NCBI GenBank assembly: GCA_948567375.1
Contig: OX419760.1
Coordinates: 44,640,001-44,704,000 of the forward strand
From: Lunularia cruciata
Taxonomy: Eukaryota; Streptophyta; Marchantiopsida; Lunulariales; Lunulariaceae
Length of the DNA stretch: 64,000 nucleotides
Reading direction: 5' to 3'
Part shown: in pieces, positions 23,113 through 37,300 of the stretch
Numbering within the stretch: the stretch's first letter is position 1
How the letters are laid out: every line of letters begins with the position of its first letter
The notes under the pieces: model-generated
Databases searched by the model: none
Told to the model about the DNA's origin: nothing
Seen by the model: only the letters and a program-made list of their open reading frames with translations
Made by a program: the position numbers and the translations under genes

Positions 23113-24530
23113 CTACCTTATAACCCACACAATCAGACTTTTATACCAACCAATAGATAAAGTGGCACAAAAAGCTTGGTAGTGAAGTCTCTCATGCTCT
23201 ATGGACCTCACCTTAGTGGAATTTGTCAGAGCTAAGAACAAAGCTTCAGCCTCAAGAGGCAAATACCATGTTTTAGCAAGCAAAAATACATAGGGAGTTT
23301 GAGTCCTCACCCCAAGTTCATCACACAAAAACACTTTCTAAACTTTAGCTCTCTTTTGCCACCATGTCTTCTTAGTACTTGGACACCAAATCTAAGCACC
23401 ATAGAGAACCACCAGCTATACAAGAGATCTAAACAACACATTCTTCAACTCCTATGTGGTAAGATGAGCAAGTCTAGAGCAAAGAAGATTAACTAATTAC
23501 TTTGAGTTAGTGATTGGATGGTCGACATACACTCTACTTTTCAAAGTATCTGGCCAAAAGACAAAAATGATGACACAAGTGAATACAAAGCTCTAAATGA
23601 GCTCACACAAGTAGACCAACTATAGTCATGAGAAAGCTCAAGGCCCAAGTACTTATAATAAGAAACCTACTCCAAGTGTTTTCCATCAAAGAAGAAATGC
23701 CTTTAGAAACCACCACAATACCTTGGACTTGTCAAGGTTCACCTCCATCTTTGTTTGGTTGCAAAAAAAAAAAAAAAAAAAATCCAACATCTTTGTAAAA
23801 TTCTCTAGATTGGTGGAAAGGAGCACTACATCATCTACATAAAGGAGTGTATCATCAAAGAACAAACATGTACACAAATAGCTCCAACTTCCGTGAGTAC
23901 TCTCTCTAGGTCATCAATGAAGATTCCAAACAAAGTTGGGGATAGAGAGCAACCTTGAATCACACCCATGGTGCTAAGGACATCTTGAGAGCTCAAAGAT
24001 GAAAGTTTCACAACCAATTTCTCATAGAGTCTAGAGATAACACCAATCAAATCCAATAAAACACCAACTTCATTGAGTCTCTCACTTAGAGATTTCCTAA
24101 GCAGCTTAACAAAGTCCTACTTGAAATAAATAAATGCAACATAGAGAGCTCTCGCAACACCTTTAGATTTCCACCACAAAGTATAGAGTACTAATAAATG
24201 GTCCAAAGTACTAAAACATGATCTGAAACCAGCTTGGCAATTAGCTCAAATTTTGTACTTTTTAGCCAAAGTACTCAACCTAGACTCCAAAATTTGACCA
24301 TATAACTTAACTAAGATATTACCAACTAGTATGATACGATAATTGATGACAACATCTCTCTAGCCATACTTATGAATATGAGATATCTTCTTCAAGCACA
24401 ATCTATCAGGAAAGCCACACATGATTGCCTCATTCAAAAGAAAAGTGAGTACTAGAATCAGATGGCTACCACTACATTTCAAAAGTTCAACACAAAGTCC
24501 ATCAACTATAGTAAATCCCCACCATTAAAA
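23113..24530 (-). pseudogene. LINE (non-LTR retrotransposon) reverse transcriptase relic
   Basis: Minus-strand reading with frame changes gives typical LINE reverse-transcriptase blocks in order: AGFRSCFSTLDHLL (about 24230), then LYVAFIYFK, then GVIQGCSLSPTLFGIFIDDL (about 23910-23970), then the catalytic box LLYVDDVVLLS (about 23820-23855) and MEVNLDKSK. A 21-base homopolymer (23763-23783) falls inside the coding part shortly after the catalytic box, and several stops are present. No endonuclease domain or poly(A) tail is recognisable, so the copy is truncated and dead. Confidence 0.85.
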
Positions 24531-27500
24531 ATAATACTAATAATTATTTGAGAATATTTTCATATATGAGCCACTAATTATTTGAATAAAATTTATTTTC
24601 ATATTTTTATACATCCAAATTTTCTTTCAATGCAAGAATTTTCAATATAAATTGATATGATTTATTATCTGAACATCCTTATTGTACATGAGATGATACA
24701 TCTATGATCATTGTAAAATAAACAATCAATGTTTCAAAACAAAAACCAATTACATTGTTTGTATAGGAATAAATTTAAAATATAATATTTTCTTGAATTA
24801 AATTCATAAAGTGATTTCTAACTCTACTTGCTTATAATTTATCACTCACAAAATAAAAATAGTTATTTATTTATTTGAAACCCATAATAAATAATGGAAA
24901 AATAAAATATCCAAAAAATAGTGAAATTTTAAAATCATGACGATATGGATCATTATAAAAAATCTGTTTTTGTAGGCTCAAGAAACAATACCATCACAGG
25001 TAAATAGAATGAGGCAAATTGAGCCAGGTTATTTATCATTTATATGTTCTTCCTTAAAATTTAACATACTTGCAACCACTATCGCATTATCCGATCAAAT
25101 CATTGTTTTCACCATTATAACTTTAAACCAGTGGGCTTTATATAGTTGATAAAATATATTAAATATGAAGAAGTGTGAAAAATTCCAAAATTATAGCTCT
25201 ACTTATATTACTGATAAAATGGAAATAAACAGAGTTTATTTATGATGAAATTATAATTTATTTAATCTTTGATTCTTTTTTATTATTACAGTATTACAAA
25301 TAAAATTCTTGAATTAAGATTTAGCAGAAAATTAAATTCTGGATAGGTATTTAGGATATCTATCTACAAAATTATCTAGTCTAAGTTAAAGATGGAAGCA
25401 AGATCAGGTAATAAAAAAAAGTCATCTTGTATCTTGGATAACCTTGTTAGATTTGTGATGATATAATATATTATAGCTTAAAGCCTTTAATTTATATTTA
25501 AGAAATAAAATTTTTATTTTATGATAGGAAAATAGTCATGTACCATAATTCTTGAAATATATTACATCATTGTGATACTTTAAAAAAAAGTTAGAATATC
25601 TCAATAGTTAAGGAGAACTATTCATTAGTAGAAGGTAGTTTAGGTAAAGAAAAAGTCAATATATTTAAGAAGCAATTTTAGTTTGGTTTAATTCCACTAA
25701 AAGTAATGGTAAACTCATGTGCCTACTCTAATTGTAATGTTTTCATGATAGATCAGTTATTTAGAATTATTTGGTTATATCCTAGGTGTTTAATTTACCT
25801 TTATAGCAAGTAAGTCGACATAAGCTTGAGCTTATTGAGAAGGATCTTTTAAGGTATAGTACTTGTGCTGGTGAGCATTTGTGTGGGTAATAAAAATAAT
25901 ATAATGAAAAATAATTATATTTACCCCATCAGTAAATATATGACTTTTGGATTTACAAAGTGAAGCTCAATTCTTTACCAAGTTAGATCTTTACCATTTG
26001 TATGGGTAGATCTCCATCTGAATACAAAGATGTGCCAATAGCCTTTAATACATACTACGGACTCTTTAGAATGAGTATTACTTCTTTATGACCTAACCCA
26101 TTCCTCCATATGATTCATAGATCAAATGAATTGAGTACTTGATGATTATTATATAAATATATTAGGATATTAATACTAATAAGAGATTGTATAACTCTGT
26201 ATAAACATAAAGAGATTCTTATACTCGTATTTATAAAGTATTGCAATGCATGTACCAATAAAAGGTCTTTTATAAAAGACCTTCTATAATGTAAGTGTGA
26301 GATTTTGAAAGAAGAGTTAAGCTTCTTACTTTATAAGTTTTTAGCCACAAATATCAAGATGAAGCAGAAAATTAATCAAAACTATTATGAATGGGTCTAC
26401 TCCTAGAGTTACTATTGATGTTCAAGGATTCAATTGGTTTTTTAGCTTTTATCAATTATCAATTAGAAACTACTAAATTCTAATAGGGTGGAAAGAAGAA
26501 AGTTGTGTATAAATACCTCAAGGAATTGGTTTTATATTATCTAAAGAAACAACAATAAAATCTATAACTATCTTGTGTAGTTGACTTTGGAACTTCTAAC
26601 TTTAGTATTGGAGCAATATCAAGCAATAACAAAGATTTTGCAATTATTTATATCAAATTGAATTTTTCTTGAGAGAATTAAGTTTCACTAGGAGAAGTAT
26701 GTTTCATTTAATGAAAACTAATTATCTCCTATTTGTACAAAAAATTGTATGGCACAATTCATTAGTCAAGTATTACATATAAACCCATAAATCATTGTTT
26801 CAAATTATGCACCTAGGGTTAATGAAGACACAACATCATCTTTTAGAGTATCAATTACAACTACATGACATTAAGTTAGAATACAAATTCTACATGCAAA
26901 GGCTTCATCAAAAAGTCTTTACTAAGTCTTCTTGACTTGAGTAATAAGTCTTCTCATTGATTACTCTAGGGCTTGTCTTCACCAACTACTTGACTTCATC
27001 TATAAGTTTTACCATTTACTTTACTAATCAATGTCTTAGACTAGATATAAATTTGAATTTATTTTTGATTGACTAAATATGGTTATTAATATCCATCTCT
27101 TAAGTCAAAATATCCTTATTGTGAAATTGTTCAAAGTGGTGCATTATCTAGATGCATTCAAGTTTCTCAAATCACTTTACATAATAGGAATTATTTTCAT
27201 TAAACCAAAACTCTCAATCTTTTAAAGTTGATTTTAATAATCATTTTGAGAGGATTTATTATACTTAAAACTAATCAAGATATTGTAACTTAAAATTGTG
27301 TGTTAAGTATGACATTTGATCCACTCATACATTAGAATGGATGTGTTCATATTTCCTCAAGAGAAATATATATGATTCTTATTTCAAGTGAGATGGCAAG
27401 TCCAATCAATAAAATAAGCCCTTGCACAAATAGGTACCATGATGGTAAATAAGAAAATATATTAATAATCTGAATTACATTGGTTTTTCTAAGGATACAT

Positions 27501-27569
27501 ATTTTTATACATTGGTCAAGGTAAAATTAAATAGTAATTGTAATTATACATGAAGATAGTGGTCATTGA
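24531..27569. other. very AT-rich gene-free stretch
   Basis: Long AT-rich sequence with no open frame of note and no terminal repeats that I can pair. Probably deeply decayed mobile DNA. Confidence 0.45.
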
Positions 27570-27936
27570 TGTAATAACATGGAGTTTAGTGACCAAGTTA
27601 GTCAAAGTTAACAAAGTAGCAAATAGTCCAAAGTAGCTTAGAATATTCTAGAAATATCTAGAAAGCTTCTTGGGAAGTTTCCTGGCTAGCTTAACTTGCA
27701 TGCCAAGTAGATGGTTTCTAGAAGGAAGCTTCTTGAGAAATTTCCCAATTCACTTGGCTTGCACTCCAAGAAAGCAGCTTAGGGAAACTTCTTGAGAAGC
27801 TTCTCAAGAGCCTTATATATTCCCTATAAATACCAAACCTGAAGCTCGTACTAGGCATTTGGATTTTCCCTCATTCAAGTGTCTCAATGTGATTTTCCAT
27901 TCTTCTATTTCTCTCATCGGTCTTGGTCTTTTTACA
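27570..27936 (+). repeat. solo LTR of the chromodomain Ty3/gypsy family
   Basis: It begins TGTAATAACATGGAGTTTAG and ends GTCTTTTTACA. It matches the two LTRs of the element at 58052-63717 along its length, including the repeated AAGCTTCTTGAGAAGCTTCT motifs and the CCTATAAATACCAAA box. No internal domains follow. The flanks ATTGA (left) and ATTAA (right) agree at 4 of 5 bases, consistent with an old 5-bp target duplication. A solo LTR arises by recombination between the two LTRs of one copy. Confidence 0.88.
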
Positions 27937-28394
27937 ATTAAACTCTTTTTAATACAAGAATCCTATGGCTTTGGACCAAATTTGTGCATAACAAACACTA
28001 ATTTTTTTTTGTTTATAAACTAATCCCATATAGAAGATGGAATATATGTCTCTACTTCAAAATCAATATCAAGAGCAATTGGCTTTTACTTTTAAATTTA
28101 CATTCCCTTTGCAAAAGTAAAAGTACAATAACATTACCATTTTATCTTATATGTCAAGGCATGTGGTGCATGTTTTGATATGCTTGAAATTGCATAGAAT
28201 TAACTAAAACTATCTTATTTTTAAACCTATAAGAAAATGCTAACTAGGACCTAGAACTACTTGATTTTCTTGGATGTATATATTTTTCTATCAATAATGG
28301 ATTTTTATATGAGATAAATTTTTTTAATATTTATGCTACATAATATTATTTTTCCTTGATATATAGGTAATATATTTGTACAAGTTGCTATCAC
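27937..28394. other. AT-rich spacer
   Basis: Nothing recognisable between the solo LTR and the repeat that starts near 28395. Confidence 0.35.
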
Positions 28395-29955
28395 ATGCAA
28401 TCAAGGATAATAACTCTAAAAGAAATTCTCTCATTTATTCCCCAAATCTCTCATTTTATCTTGAAATCACTCACTCTCTCTCTTATGCCAAAGCTCTTCA
28501 TAAAGGAAGACTTCACCAATGCTAACATAAGAGGTACTTCACTCACTCTCACAAAAGGGTTCTCTATATTTGGAAATTCCTCCAAGATCAACACTGTAAT
28601 ATTGATACTCTCAAGTAAAAAATCTCACTCTTTACTTAGCAAATAGAGTGAGTACTCTGAAAGTCTCACTCCTTTCATTCACTCCATGCCCCAAGCTTAG
28701 TAAGGAATGGACCCTTTTCCTTTCTAAATCCTTCCTTATATACTTACAAAAGATACAATTAGACGTGGTTTGGTAACTTGGTAAAATCAATACTTTACTC
28801 AAACTACATAATTAGGAATCTTAGATCTGTGACCGGCCTGTCTCTCATTCAAGATGAACCTCTGATGGTTATTATGGTAGTGCACCATGGACTAAGAAGG
28901 CAAAGAACTCCAACTCCATCATACTCCTCCAAGGCTAACACTCTAAGACTCAAGACATTGCTCACTAGAGAATTCAATGAGAGAGATAGTTGCAAATGAA
29001 AGGATGATGAGTACCTCCTCATCCCTTGTTTATATATATGTGAAATAGTTACAACTAAAGTTACTATTTACCAAATTAACTCAAATTATTAGGCTAAAAG
29101 TCAAGTAAAGTCAAAAAGTATAAAGGAATATCCATCCACATGGGCATATTCCATTAAGCATGTGATCTTATCTTGACCCAACAACTAAGTCAAGGATTCC
29201 TTCACATGGGCTATCCTTGGACTATAGAAGAATCCAAAACAAAAAGGCTTGTGGGCCCAAGAGTTCTCAACTAATTCCTCAAAGCCAAACACCTAAGAAT
29301 TATATCAAGTCAACACACTAGAATCCAAAATAATGGTGCTCATCTTTTCCACTTCCTCTAAAGTAAGGTTCCCTCTATCTTAGCTATGACTAACTTTAGC
29401 TTATCATGAGTAATGTAGAACCATCCTCTATCTATATAAATAATATCTCTCAAGTACTTGTTATACTAAGCTAAACATCACAATACCACACACATGCACA
29501 AATGGGTGTTACAAATCAATGTGAACTCAAATGAGGTTTTGCCTCACATGCCTAGCTTTAGAAGCTTTCAAAAGTATTTCTTAAGAATCTAAATCTTCCT
29601 CTAATTTAGAAGTACAAGTCATATCTACTTAACCTGACCAACATTCACTACCAAAGATCATCTAAGTTGGTCAAGCCAATAGGATTTAGACTTCTCCTAT
29701 ATACCAAGTAAATTTGACCATTAAAATTTAAGACAAAATTTCTGTACCAATATAATCTAATATAAATCCCATGCAAAGTCATACTCTAGTATGAATTTCT
29801 CTTAAGAGTTCTCATTCTAATATAGTTTAATTAAGAGTTCATGAAGGATGTCCATTAAGTATCCAATAATTAAATATTTGATCTTTCTAATGATTTAGCC
29901 ATACTAACTTAGTTATGATTAAATTTAGCTTGATATAACTAGCTCAAAACAACCA
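28395..29955. repeat. direct repeat copy 1, split by LTR-like insertion
   Basis: The parts 28395-28690 and about 29605-29955 correspond in order to one continuous block at about 32410-33005. Shared phrases include aatctctcat, gccttcaccaatg versus gacttcaccaatg, tttacttagcaaata, ttggtcaagc and cctatataccaagt. In copy 1 the block is interrupted by extra sequence containing the 687-bp LTR-like repeat. The two copies may be LTRs of a long-dead retroelement whose interior is 30.0-32.4 kb. Confidence 0.65.
28828..29513 (-). repeat. 687-bp LTR-like repeat, copy B
   Basis: On the minus strand it begins TGTAACACCCATTTGTGCAT and ends GAGAGACAGGCCGGTCACA. It is the same family and nearly the same length as copies A and C. 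It lies inside the older repeat at 28395-29955, so it inserted later. No coding content. Confidence 0.8.
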
Positions 29956-32409
29956 AAATACTACTAATGACTAATATGAAGCTTGTGTGTTATATTTCAA
30001 AACTCAGTTGTTATTATTTTGCACATCTTTTGTAAATAATAATCATATGCACATTCTTTCTCATTTTAGAGTCTTCACATTCACATTTTTCAACACCAAG
30101 ATGGAGTGCTTTACTATGGTGCTCTCCTTTTGCTCATCTTTAGTGAAAATTTGTTCTTTTTATGAAAGAGTAAGTTGTGCTTTTAGAGACCACCATATAT
30201 CTTCATTTTTCCTTCTCGCTGCTACCATTCCCATCATCTAACAACTTAACATCCTATGATATCAAGTCATCCATGTGTATCAATCTTGATCCTCTAACAA
30301 ACATCCTTTTTGGAGTATTTAGAGTGGCAATACCTGTTATTTTTGGTGTCTCAAAATAAATCAAGGCAATAACCAACACCAATAGATGCTTGATGAACAT
30401 GTTTCTTGATAGGAAAATTTGAACAATTTCTATATTTCTCACCATAAAACTTGGCACTATGTATTATGAGCTTTAACTTGCTTGCATAATTTAAGCTTTT
30501 AGAGTTTGAGTACCATGAAGTGACTTATATTCCAATAGTTACAACCACAAGGTTGAATATAAGCTCCCTCTTGTTGATGATACACAAATTTGAAAAATAG
30601 GGTTCCTTAATTAGGATAGTGATTGCTTGTTATAGACAAGATCAATATCAATAAAAGAAAAACAAAAAAAGGAATACAAGACAAGCTAGTTTAGATGTGT
30701 TGGTTTTTTTGAGTGCATAAACATTTACTATCTACATGTATTGGCAAGAGGAATCAGAAACACTTGAGATTGGTCTACTTGACGTTACATTCCTAAGGGA
30801 GGATGTTGCAATTGATTTTCCATCATATCTCTTTTCCTCACTTTTAGATGATACCTATATATTGAGCACTTTGGAAGATGTATTTAGAGCCTTGTTTGCT
30901 TTTACACTTTGCTTTTACATTTACAAGTCCAAACTTGTAAATGCAAGGTCTGGGGTCCACAAGCATTACTTGCAACTTTCAACAAGGGTTCCAATTTCCA
31001 ATAGGAGGTTTGTGTGTGTTTTAGGTTCTCCTTGAAGAAAGGATGATTTTTGTAGCTTGTTTATTGCATGAATTTTTGTTCACAAATATGGTTGGAGAAC
31101 ACACAAGTGACATATTCTATTCTAACAAGATATTATGTCCATACAACCTACTATTTGGAATGTATTTACCCACCCATAGATATACTCTTACTCTATCTAC
31201 ATCCATTTTGATAATGTCATTACCAAACTTTCTCCACTCTATTAGGGCTATGTATGCTCCCATAGCTATTATTAAATGAGTGGTGTAGGTTATAGTTAAC
31301 TCTCCTCCATAACTATGAGAGAATGTAATCTCATATTGTAGAAGGCTATTTCACCAATAGTTTTTTTAGTAACATGAGCTCTATTGTGCTCCTTATTAGC
31401 AAACAAGTTCTTTTACCATAGTTGTCCTTTCTTTTAGCACCTATTTAAAAATAGATTCAAGAACATATGATTTCTAATCATAACTTTATTTAGCATGTAA
31501 CATATTACCAATGCTTGCATGCATTTGTCATTTCTATATTGAAATATCAATATACTCTAAGAAGATTTAGGTGGATCTCAGTGAGCATATGCACACTCAC
31601 ACTCTTACCAACATTGTGATTGATGCACCTTCCTTCAAAGAACATGGATTCACTCTTATAGAATGAAAGGATCTAGAGCTTTGTTATGTGCTTCCGACCT
31701 TTGCTTCACATTTGAGGAATTTATTATGGCACTCTGCTTACATTTAGGTTTACCTTATCCAACACTTTCAGGGCTACTAAACCAATGCACTTGTAGATCT
31801 CCATAGAGACATATTCCATACATATTTTATGATGTGGTCTAGGTTGAGAGTTCACTAGAGTTCATGAAACCATCCAAAATAGCATAGATATTATGATTTA
31901 CACAATTCCAAGTAAAGATTGAGCAATCATTGGATCTCTTGGTCCATCTCCTTGGCATGTGAGAGTAGATAGAGTGACTTTCATAGTTTTACAATGTAAT
32001 TTATTGAATGTGGTGGTCATGATCTCCTAAGAGAAAGAGTGACCATTGCTATCCAAGCCTAGGAGGACCAATACACACCATGATTATCTTCTAATACCTT
32101 TGTACCCTTGTTTGTAGAGATTTTTAAGCACCTTTCATCACTTGTTTGATTATCTTCTTTGAGATAGCACAAGGTTCCTTGTAGAAGAGACAAGCTATGG
32201 CTTTTTCACTAGTCATGCTTAGCTCCTATTTTAGAAAAAGAGTCTCTATCACTTTATAGTGCTCTCAAGCATTAGGCCTTCATAGATGGATTGCAAATAA
32301 ATTTTTGAAAGGCATAACTCTCATCCAAGGGATAGTTTTAGTGATAGTTTATATGTGCATTACATGCTAAAAGGAAAGAAAAGCCAATATCAAGCACCAT
32401 TAAATATAA
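29956..32409. other. AT-rich interior between direct repeats, unclassified
   Basis: Plus-strand frames at 29987-30241, 30736-31035 and 31043-31279 are rich in Phe, Leu and Ser and carry no domain I recognise. They may be relics of a retroelement interior, but no protease, reverse transcriptase or integrase motif was found on either strand. Confidence 0.35.
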
Positions 32410-33005
32410 TTAATCAAATATAATTCTCTCAAAATCTCTCATCACTTCACTCATTCTTACTAGGCCCAAGCTCCTTTAAAATGACCTCCAAAGGAAGCCT
32501 TCACCAATGTTAACTTAGGAAATCTTCATCTCATACTCCCATAAGGTCCTCTATAATTAAAGATCACTCCAAGATAAACACTATAGTAGTGACTCTCTTA
32601 AGTAGAAAATTATCTTCTTTACTTAACAAATATAGGTAATACTCACAAAGCCTCATTATACTCATTCAAGTCAAATCTACCTAACTTGAGCTGCCTCTAC
32701 TACCAAATATCACCTAACTTGGTCAAGCTAATAGGAGTTTGACACCTCCTATATACCAAGTCAATCCATCATGCAAAGTCCAAGATGTAGATCCACTCCA
32801 ATATACTCCAATATAAAATTCTCTAAAGGTCTATCATAATAATCTAATTTAAAATTCTCTCGGGGTCCCATTGAGTATCCAATAGTAAAATTTTAGATGT
32901 ATCCTCCTATTTAGCCACACTTGTTAGAGATACCTTGAACTCAAATTATCAATATCTTAGCCAACTAGAACTATCACAAAACCACAAAAATACTACCATG
33001 ATAAA
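32410..33005. repeat. direct repeat copy 2
   Basis: Uninterrupted partner of the block at 28395-29955 (see that entry). It lacks the central part that carries the LTR-like insertion. Divergence is substantial, so the pair is old. Confidence 0.65.
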
Positions 33006-34354
33006 TGTTCATCCATGATGTTTGCAACAATAATAGGAGTTCCCATCATGTTAGGACACTTCTTCTCATCTACAAGATATACCATTGTAGGACTTGTATC
33101 ATAGAGTTTAGTGGGTTACTTGGTTTCTTTACTCTTTGTTCTATTATAGGAGTATAGTTCTACATGGGGTTTTAGCTCTTTTCTTGGGACTTCATACTCT
33201 TGATCCATCTTTGCACTTTTGGTGCATTGTGTTCCTTTTTCCTTTTACTTTGAGGTGTACTACTTGGATCATTTCACATTTCCATCTATATGGGTTTAAT
33301 AGTTATATTTGTATATTATTTTTGTGTGATAGGATGTGTATTGCTTTCTTATTACTTTACTTAAGATAACTTCCATTAATGGTCATATTATAACTAGAAG
33401 ATAAGATACTTTGAAGATCTTTGTACCTCATGTAAAGTAAATTGGATGGAGCTTAAGAGTTGAATACAAAGAGAGTGTCATTATGTCACATTAAGACTTA
33501 ATATAAATAAATAACTTTAAAATGATGACATTTGATAAAGATATTTATTCAAAATTTTAAATAATTTTGTTGATAATTTCAGTTTTATGTAGTTTAAAAG
33601 ATGAAAAATTACAATACATTTGCAAAGTAAATGCTACATAGTTTTATATAAACATAAAATATTTTAGAAAAAAAGAAAAAAGAAAAATATGTGCAGAATT
33701 GTGAATGATTTATTTTTCTAATAAAGTATATTTTTACATAAGAAATCACATCTACCCACTATATAACTTGATAGTACAATACGACAAATGGTAGATTGTC
33801 TTCAGCTCCAAAGCACTCCAAAGTATGTAAGAAGGTAAATTGTTGGTAAATTGTCGATGCTTGATTTACCTTCTCATCCCTCCTGAAATTTGGGATAATA
33901 GTGGGATTGTAAAATTTTACAAATCTTGACAACGATTAGAACTATCCACTTTACATTTCAACTGCAAAGGTGAACATCTACGAAGTTCAAATTGTACAAG
34001 GGAACGGATTGCTACCATGTACAATACGGTAGAGTCCAAAGCCGCGTCCGGAGTTTGTCATTCACCCATGTTGCTTTGCTTTGTATTGCAGATGGGATCA
34101 CTAATCACTAATCACTAATCCAAGCAACAGACAGTGATTTCCTGCTGAAGGAGCAGGGCGTGCGGACAATTCCTGATTTGGAGAACACTTAGTCTAATCG
34201 TACTTGATTTGATTGCTTTCGCAGTCTTGTGTGATGATCACTGGCACATGTAGAAGGAATTTGCTCCCATATAGGTTGATTACTTTGTTGCGACTGAGTG
34301 GTGTATCTTCTATTTGATTCTGCGATTTGCATTTCTATCGATAACATTGCCAAT
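33006..34354. other. AT-rich spacer, then the upstream region of the pseudouridine kinase gene
   Basis: AT-rich to about 33900, then more balanced. A short tandem array of tcactaa occurs at about 34098-34120. The last few hundred bases are the presumed promoter and 5' UTR of the gene starting at 34355. I see no element there that I would name. Confidence 0.4.
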
Positions 34355-37300
34355 ATGGCTTACCAGCGGCGCCTGGAAACACTTGGTCACCACTTTGATC
34401 CCCTGTCAGAATGCCGCTCGACACCTATGGTAGAGTACTTCGGCCATTTTCAGGAGTGGTTTTCTCCACACTCTGAAATTTTTGGAAAGTCCTCCCAATA
34501 TATCTCTGCATTTCTGACCTCGAGATATATATTTCTGGTTCCTTCTACCGTACCTCGTTGAAGCATAGCTGGAAACGCATAGAACTATGGCATCGCATTC
34601 ATGTCTCCCATTTCAGTATTGGTTCAGTTCTAACCCTTTTGTTTCCTAACTATGTGTTGCTGCTGCTCAAATTCAGCTCTGCTCATCATCGTTCCCGAAA
34701 TTGATGTTATTTCGTGTTCAACCTAAGCTGGTGCTTGATACAGGTGTGGAGACGGACAAGTTCAAGTCGAAGAGCAGATCCGGTGGTGATTGGGGGAATG
34801 GTTCTAGATATTCAGGCAACTTCTGCGGGTCACGAAATTAGGCCTGGTACAACGACCCCTGGTGAGGTAGTATCCACTTCACATTTGTTCTACTTAATAG
34901 AAGCCTCAAATAGGGGACTCTTCGAGTCGAATCCTTCAATCTGCCGGTTGTGTTCATTGACATAAATTAATGAATCCAGTTAAGACCAGCTTTTCTATTA
35001 GCACCCGCTATGTACGTGGAGCATTTCTGCATATCCCAAAGTTTGGCCTTTCTGATTTCTCTGAGTTTATCTTTAACTTGTTTGTAGATAAATTTACTAA
35101 CCTGTGCTCGTGGTCCGGAGTAGGTCCAGTTCTCTCTTTCCTCACGCATCAATATCTGGCAGGTCTGATGGAGCGACTCGCAGGTTTCCTATGTCAGAGG
35201 TGGCGTTGCGAGAAATGTTGCTGAATGTCTGGCGAAGTTAGATGCACAGCCCTTCTTGATAAGCGTGGTTGGGGATGACATGACAGGTTGGTTCGGAAGG
35301 ATATTTCCTCCTTCTCTCTTGTTCTCTTGACATCTGAAGTCACAAACTTGAGGGTCCAAAAGGCAAGCCGGTCATTAGGCTGGAGCTTCATTGAATAAGA
35401 GGCTAGTACGTTCCCCTCCTCAATACCTGATGACAAATTAGCCACTGTCGGCATGGATCTTCGTGTTTTGCAGGTAAAATCCTACTGGAACACTGGCAAT
35501 CCCTTGGCCTCTCAGTGGATGGTGAGGTCCTTCACTTCAAAAGTCTACTGATTGCGAAGCTATGACCCTTTGGTGCTTTGTCGAAGTCGGAATGCATTTT
35601 CATATGAGTGCTGCTTTGACTTGACCATGAGGGTTAACAAGGCCGTATTCCTGGGATGTCCTTGTGAACCACAGGTATTCGCATTTGCCATGGTACCTCG
35701 ACACCTGTTATTTCTGCCGTTTTTGATGAGAGGGGAGAACTGGCAGCTGCTGTGGCAGACACACGTGCAGTTGTAAGTTATGAATTCCTCTTAGTCATAG
35801 AAACCTTTCGGGTCAAATGGCTAGATATGAGAGAGAAGTTTATTTAAGGACCTTTAAGGACATGTGATCCAGTAAGATATATAGAGCATCCAACGATGAT
35901 TAGTCTTTTCGGGATTCTGCACTTGAGGACATCGTGGCTGCTGCGAGAGTGCCATAGTGTTTCCTTGGTGTTGGAATGCGTCCTTAGCTATCAGTATTGC
36001 TGTTGTTTCTCGCTTAATTCGACGCTTCCTGTGCAGGAGGCCTTCCTGACTCCAAAATGGATTCAAGGTTTTGCCAGAGAAATTCAGTCTGCCTCTGTTG
36101 TACTAATCGATGCTAATCTTAATCCGGTTGCCATTGAGTCAGCCTGTAAACGTGAGTTTTCAATCCATTTACTTCTCTTTCTTGAATTGCATCGATGGAA
36201 ATAAATAGCCTTGAAGGTGATACTCTTTTCCGGGTTCTGCGAACTTGCATCAGTAATTCTAGACTCGGTGTATTTAAAGGCAGTAGTCTTACTGCAGAAC
36301 ATTATAGCAACTTTTTTATTCATCATTTATACATCTCTGAAGGACACCACTCTCCACAGAAATCTCGATACTAGTCACCACATCATTTTTCCCTCACTTC
36401 CTCACTGATCCCATGTTGTGTCGGGATTACCTCAGATGTATATGCTTTGTTGAGCTTCTCTCTTTCGTGGAGCGTGCTGGACTTTTACTATATTCTTCCT
36501 GCCAAATTTTACTTAGTTTCAGCTCGTGTTGTACAGTGGCGAGAAATGCGGGGGTTCCACTATGGTTTGAACCAGTATCAGTTGCAAAGTCAATAAGAGC
36601 AACTGAGATGTTATCCGTTGTAAGTACATTGTGGCGTTTCCTTGATTTAGATGGTTCATATGAAGTTGTATCTGGTCGGAGCTGCACTATAGAGCCTGAA
36701 AGGAAAGATTCTTCCAGGGACTCACTTCTGTACTGGTTGCGTAACAGATTACATTTATTTCACCCAACGAAGCGGAATTAGTGGCAATGGCAAATGCTGT
36801 TTGTTTAGATACATCGACAAGTAAACCAGCAAAATATCTGATCACAATATCTGATCACGATGAGACTGGTCAAAACCCTGCGTTTGCCGTGGTGCTCGAA
36901 TTGGAGGAATCCATCAGAAAGCTTCTGGAGGCTGGTGTGAAGTACATTGTTCTGACTCTAGGCAGTAAAGGAGCTGTATTCTGCTCAACCGAACTTAGTG
37001 GGAAAATTTCATATCATCATTATCCTGCGCCGCCAGCATCCATTGTAAAGCTGAGTGGTGCGGGAGATTCGTTGGTGGCAGGTGCATTGGCGGCTTTGTC
37101 AAAGAACTTAACAGAGGTTCAAGCTTTAGCATATGGAGTGGCAGCTGCAAAGTTGACTGTTGAGTCCGAGTTTAATGTAGCTCAAAATTTGTCATGGGCT
37201 GCAATTTCCGGTATCTCTTCTTACCTCTACTTGCCAATTTAGTATTTGACAGCACGATTTAGGAGTAAATACATCTTGCCGTTCTCGCTCAGCGAAAGTC

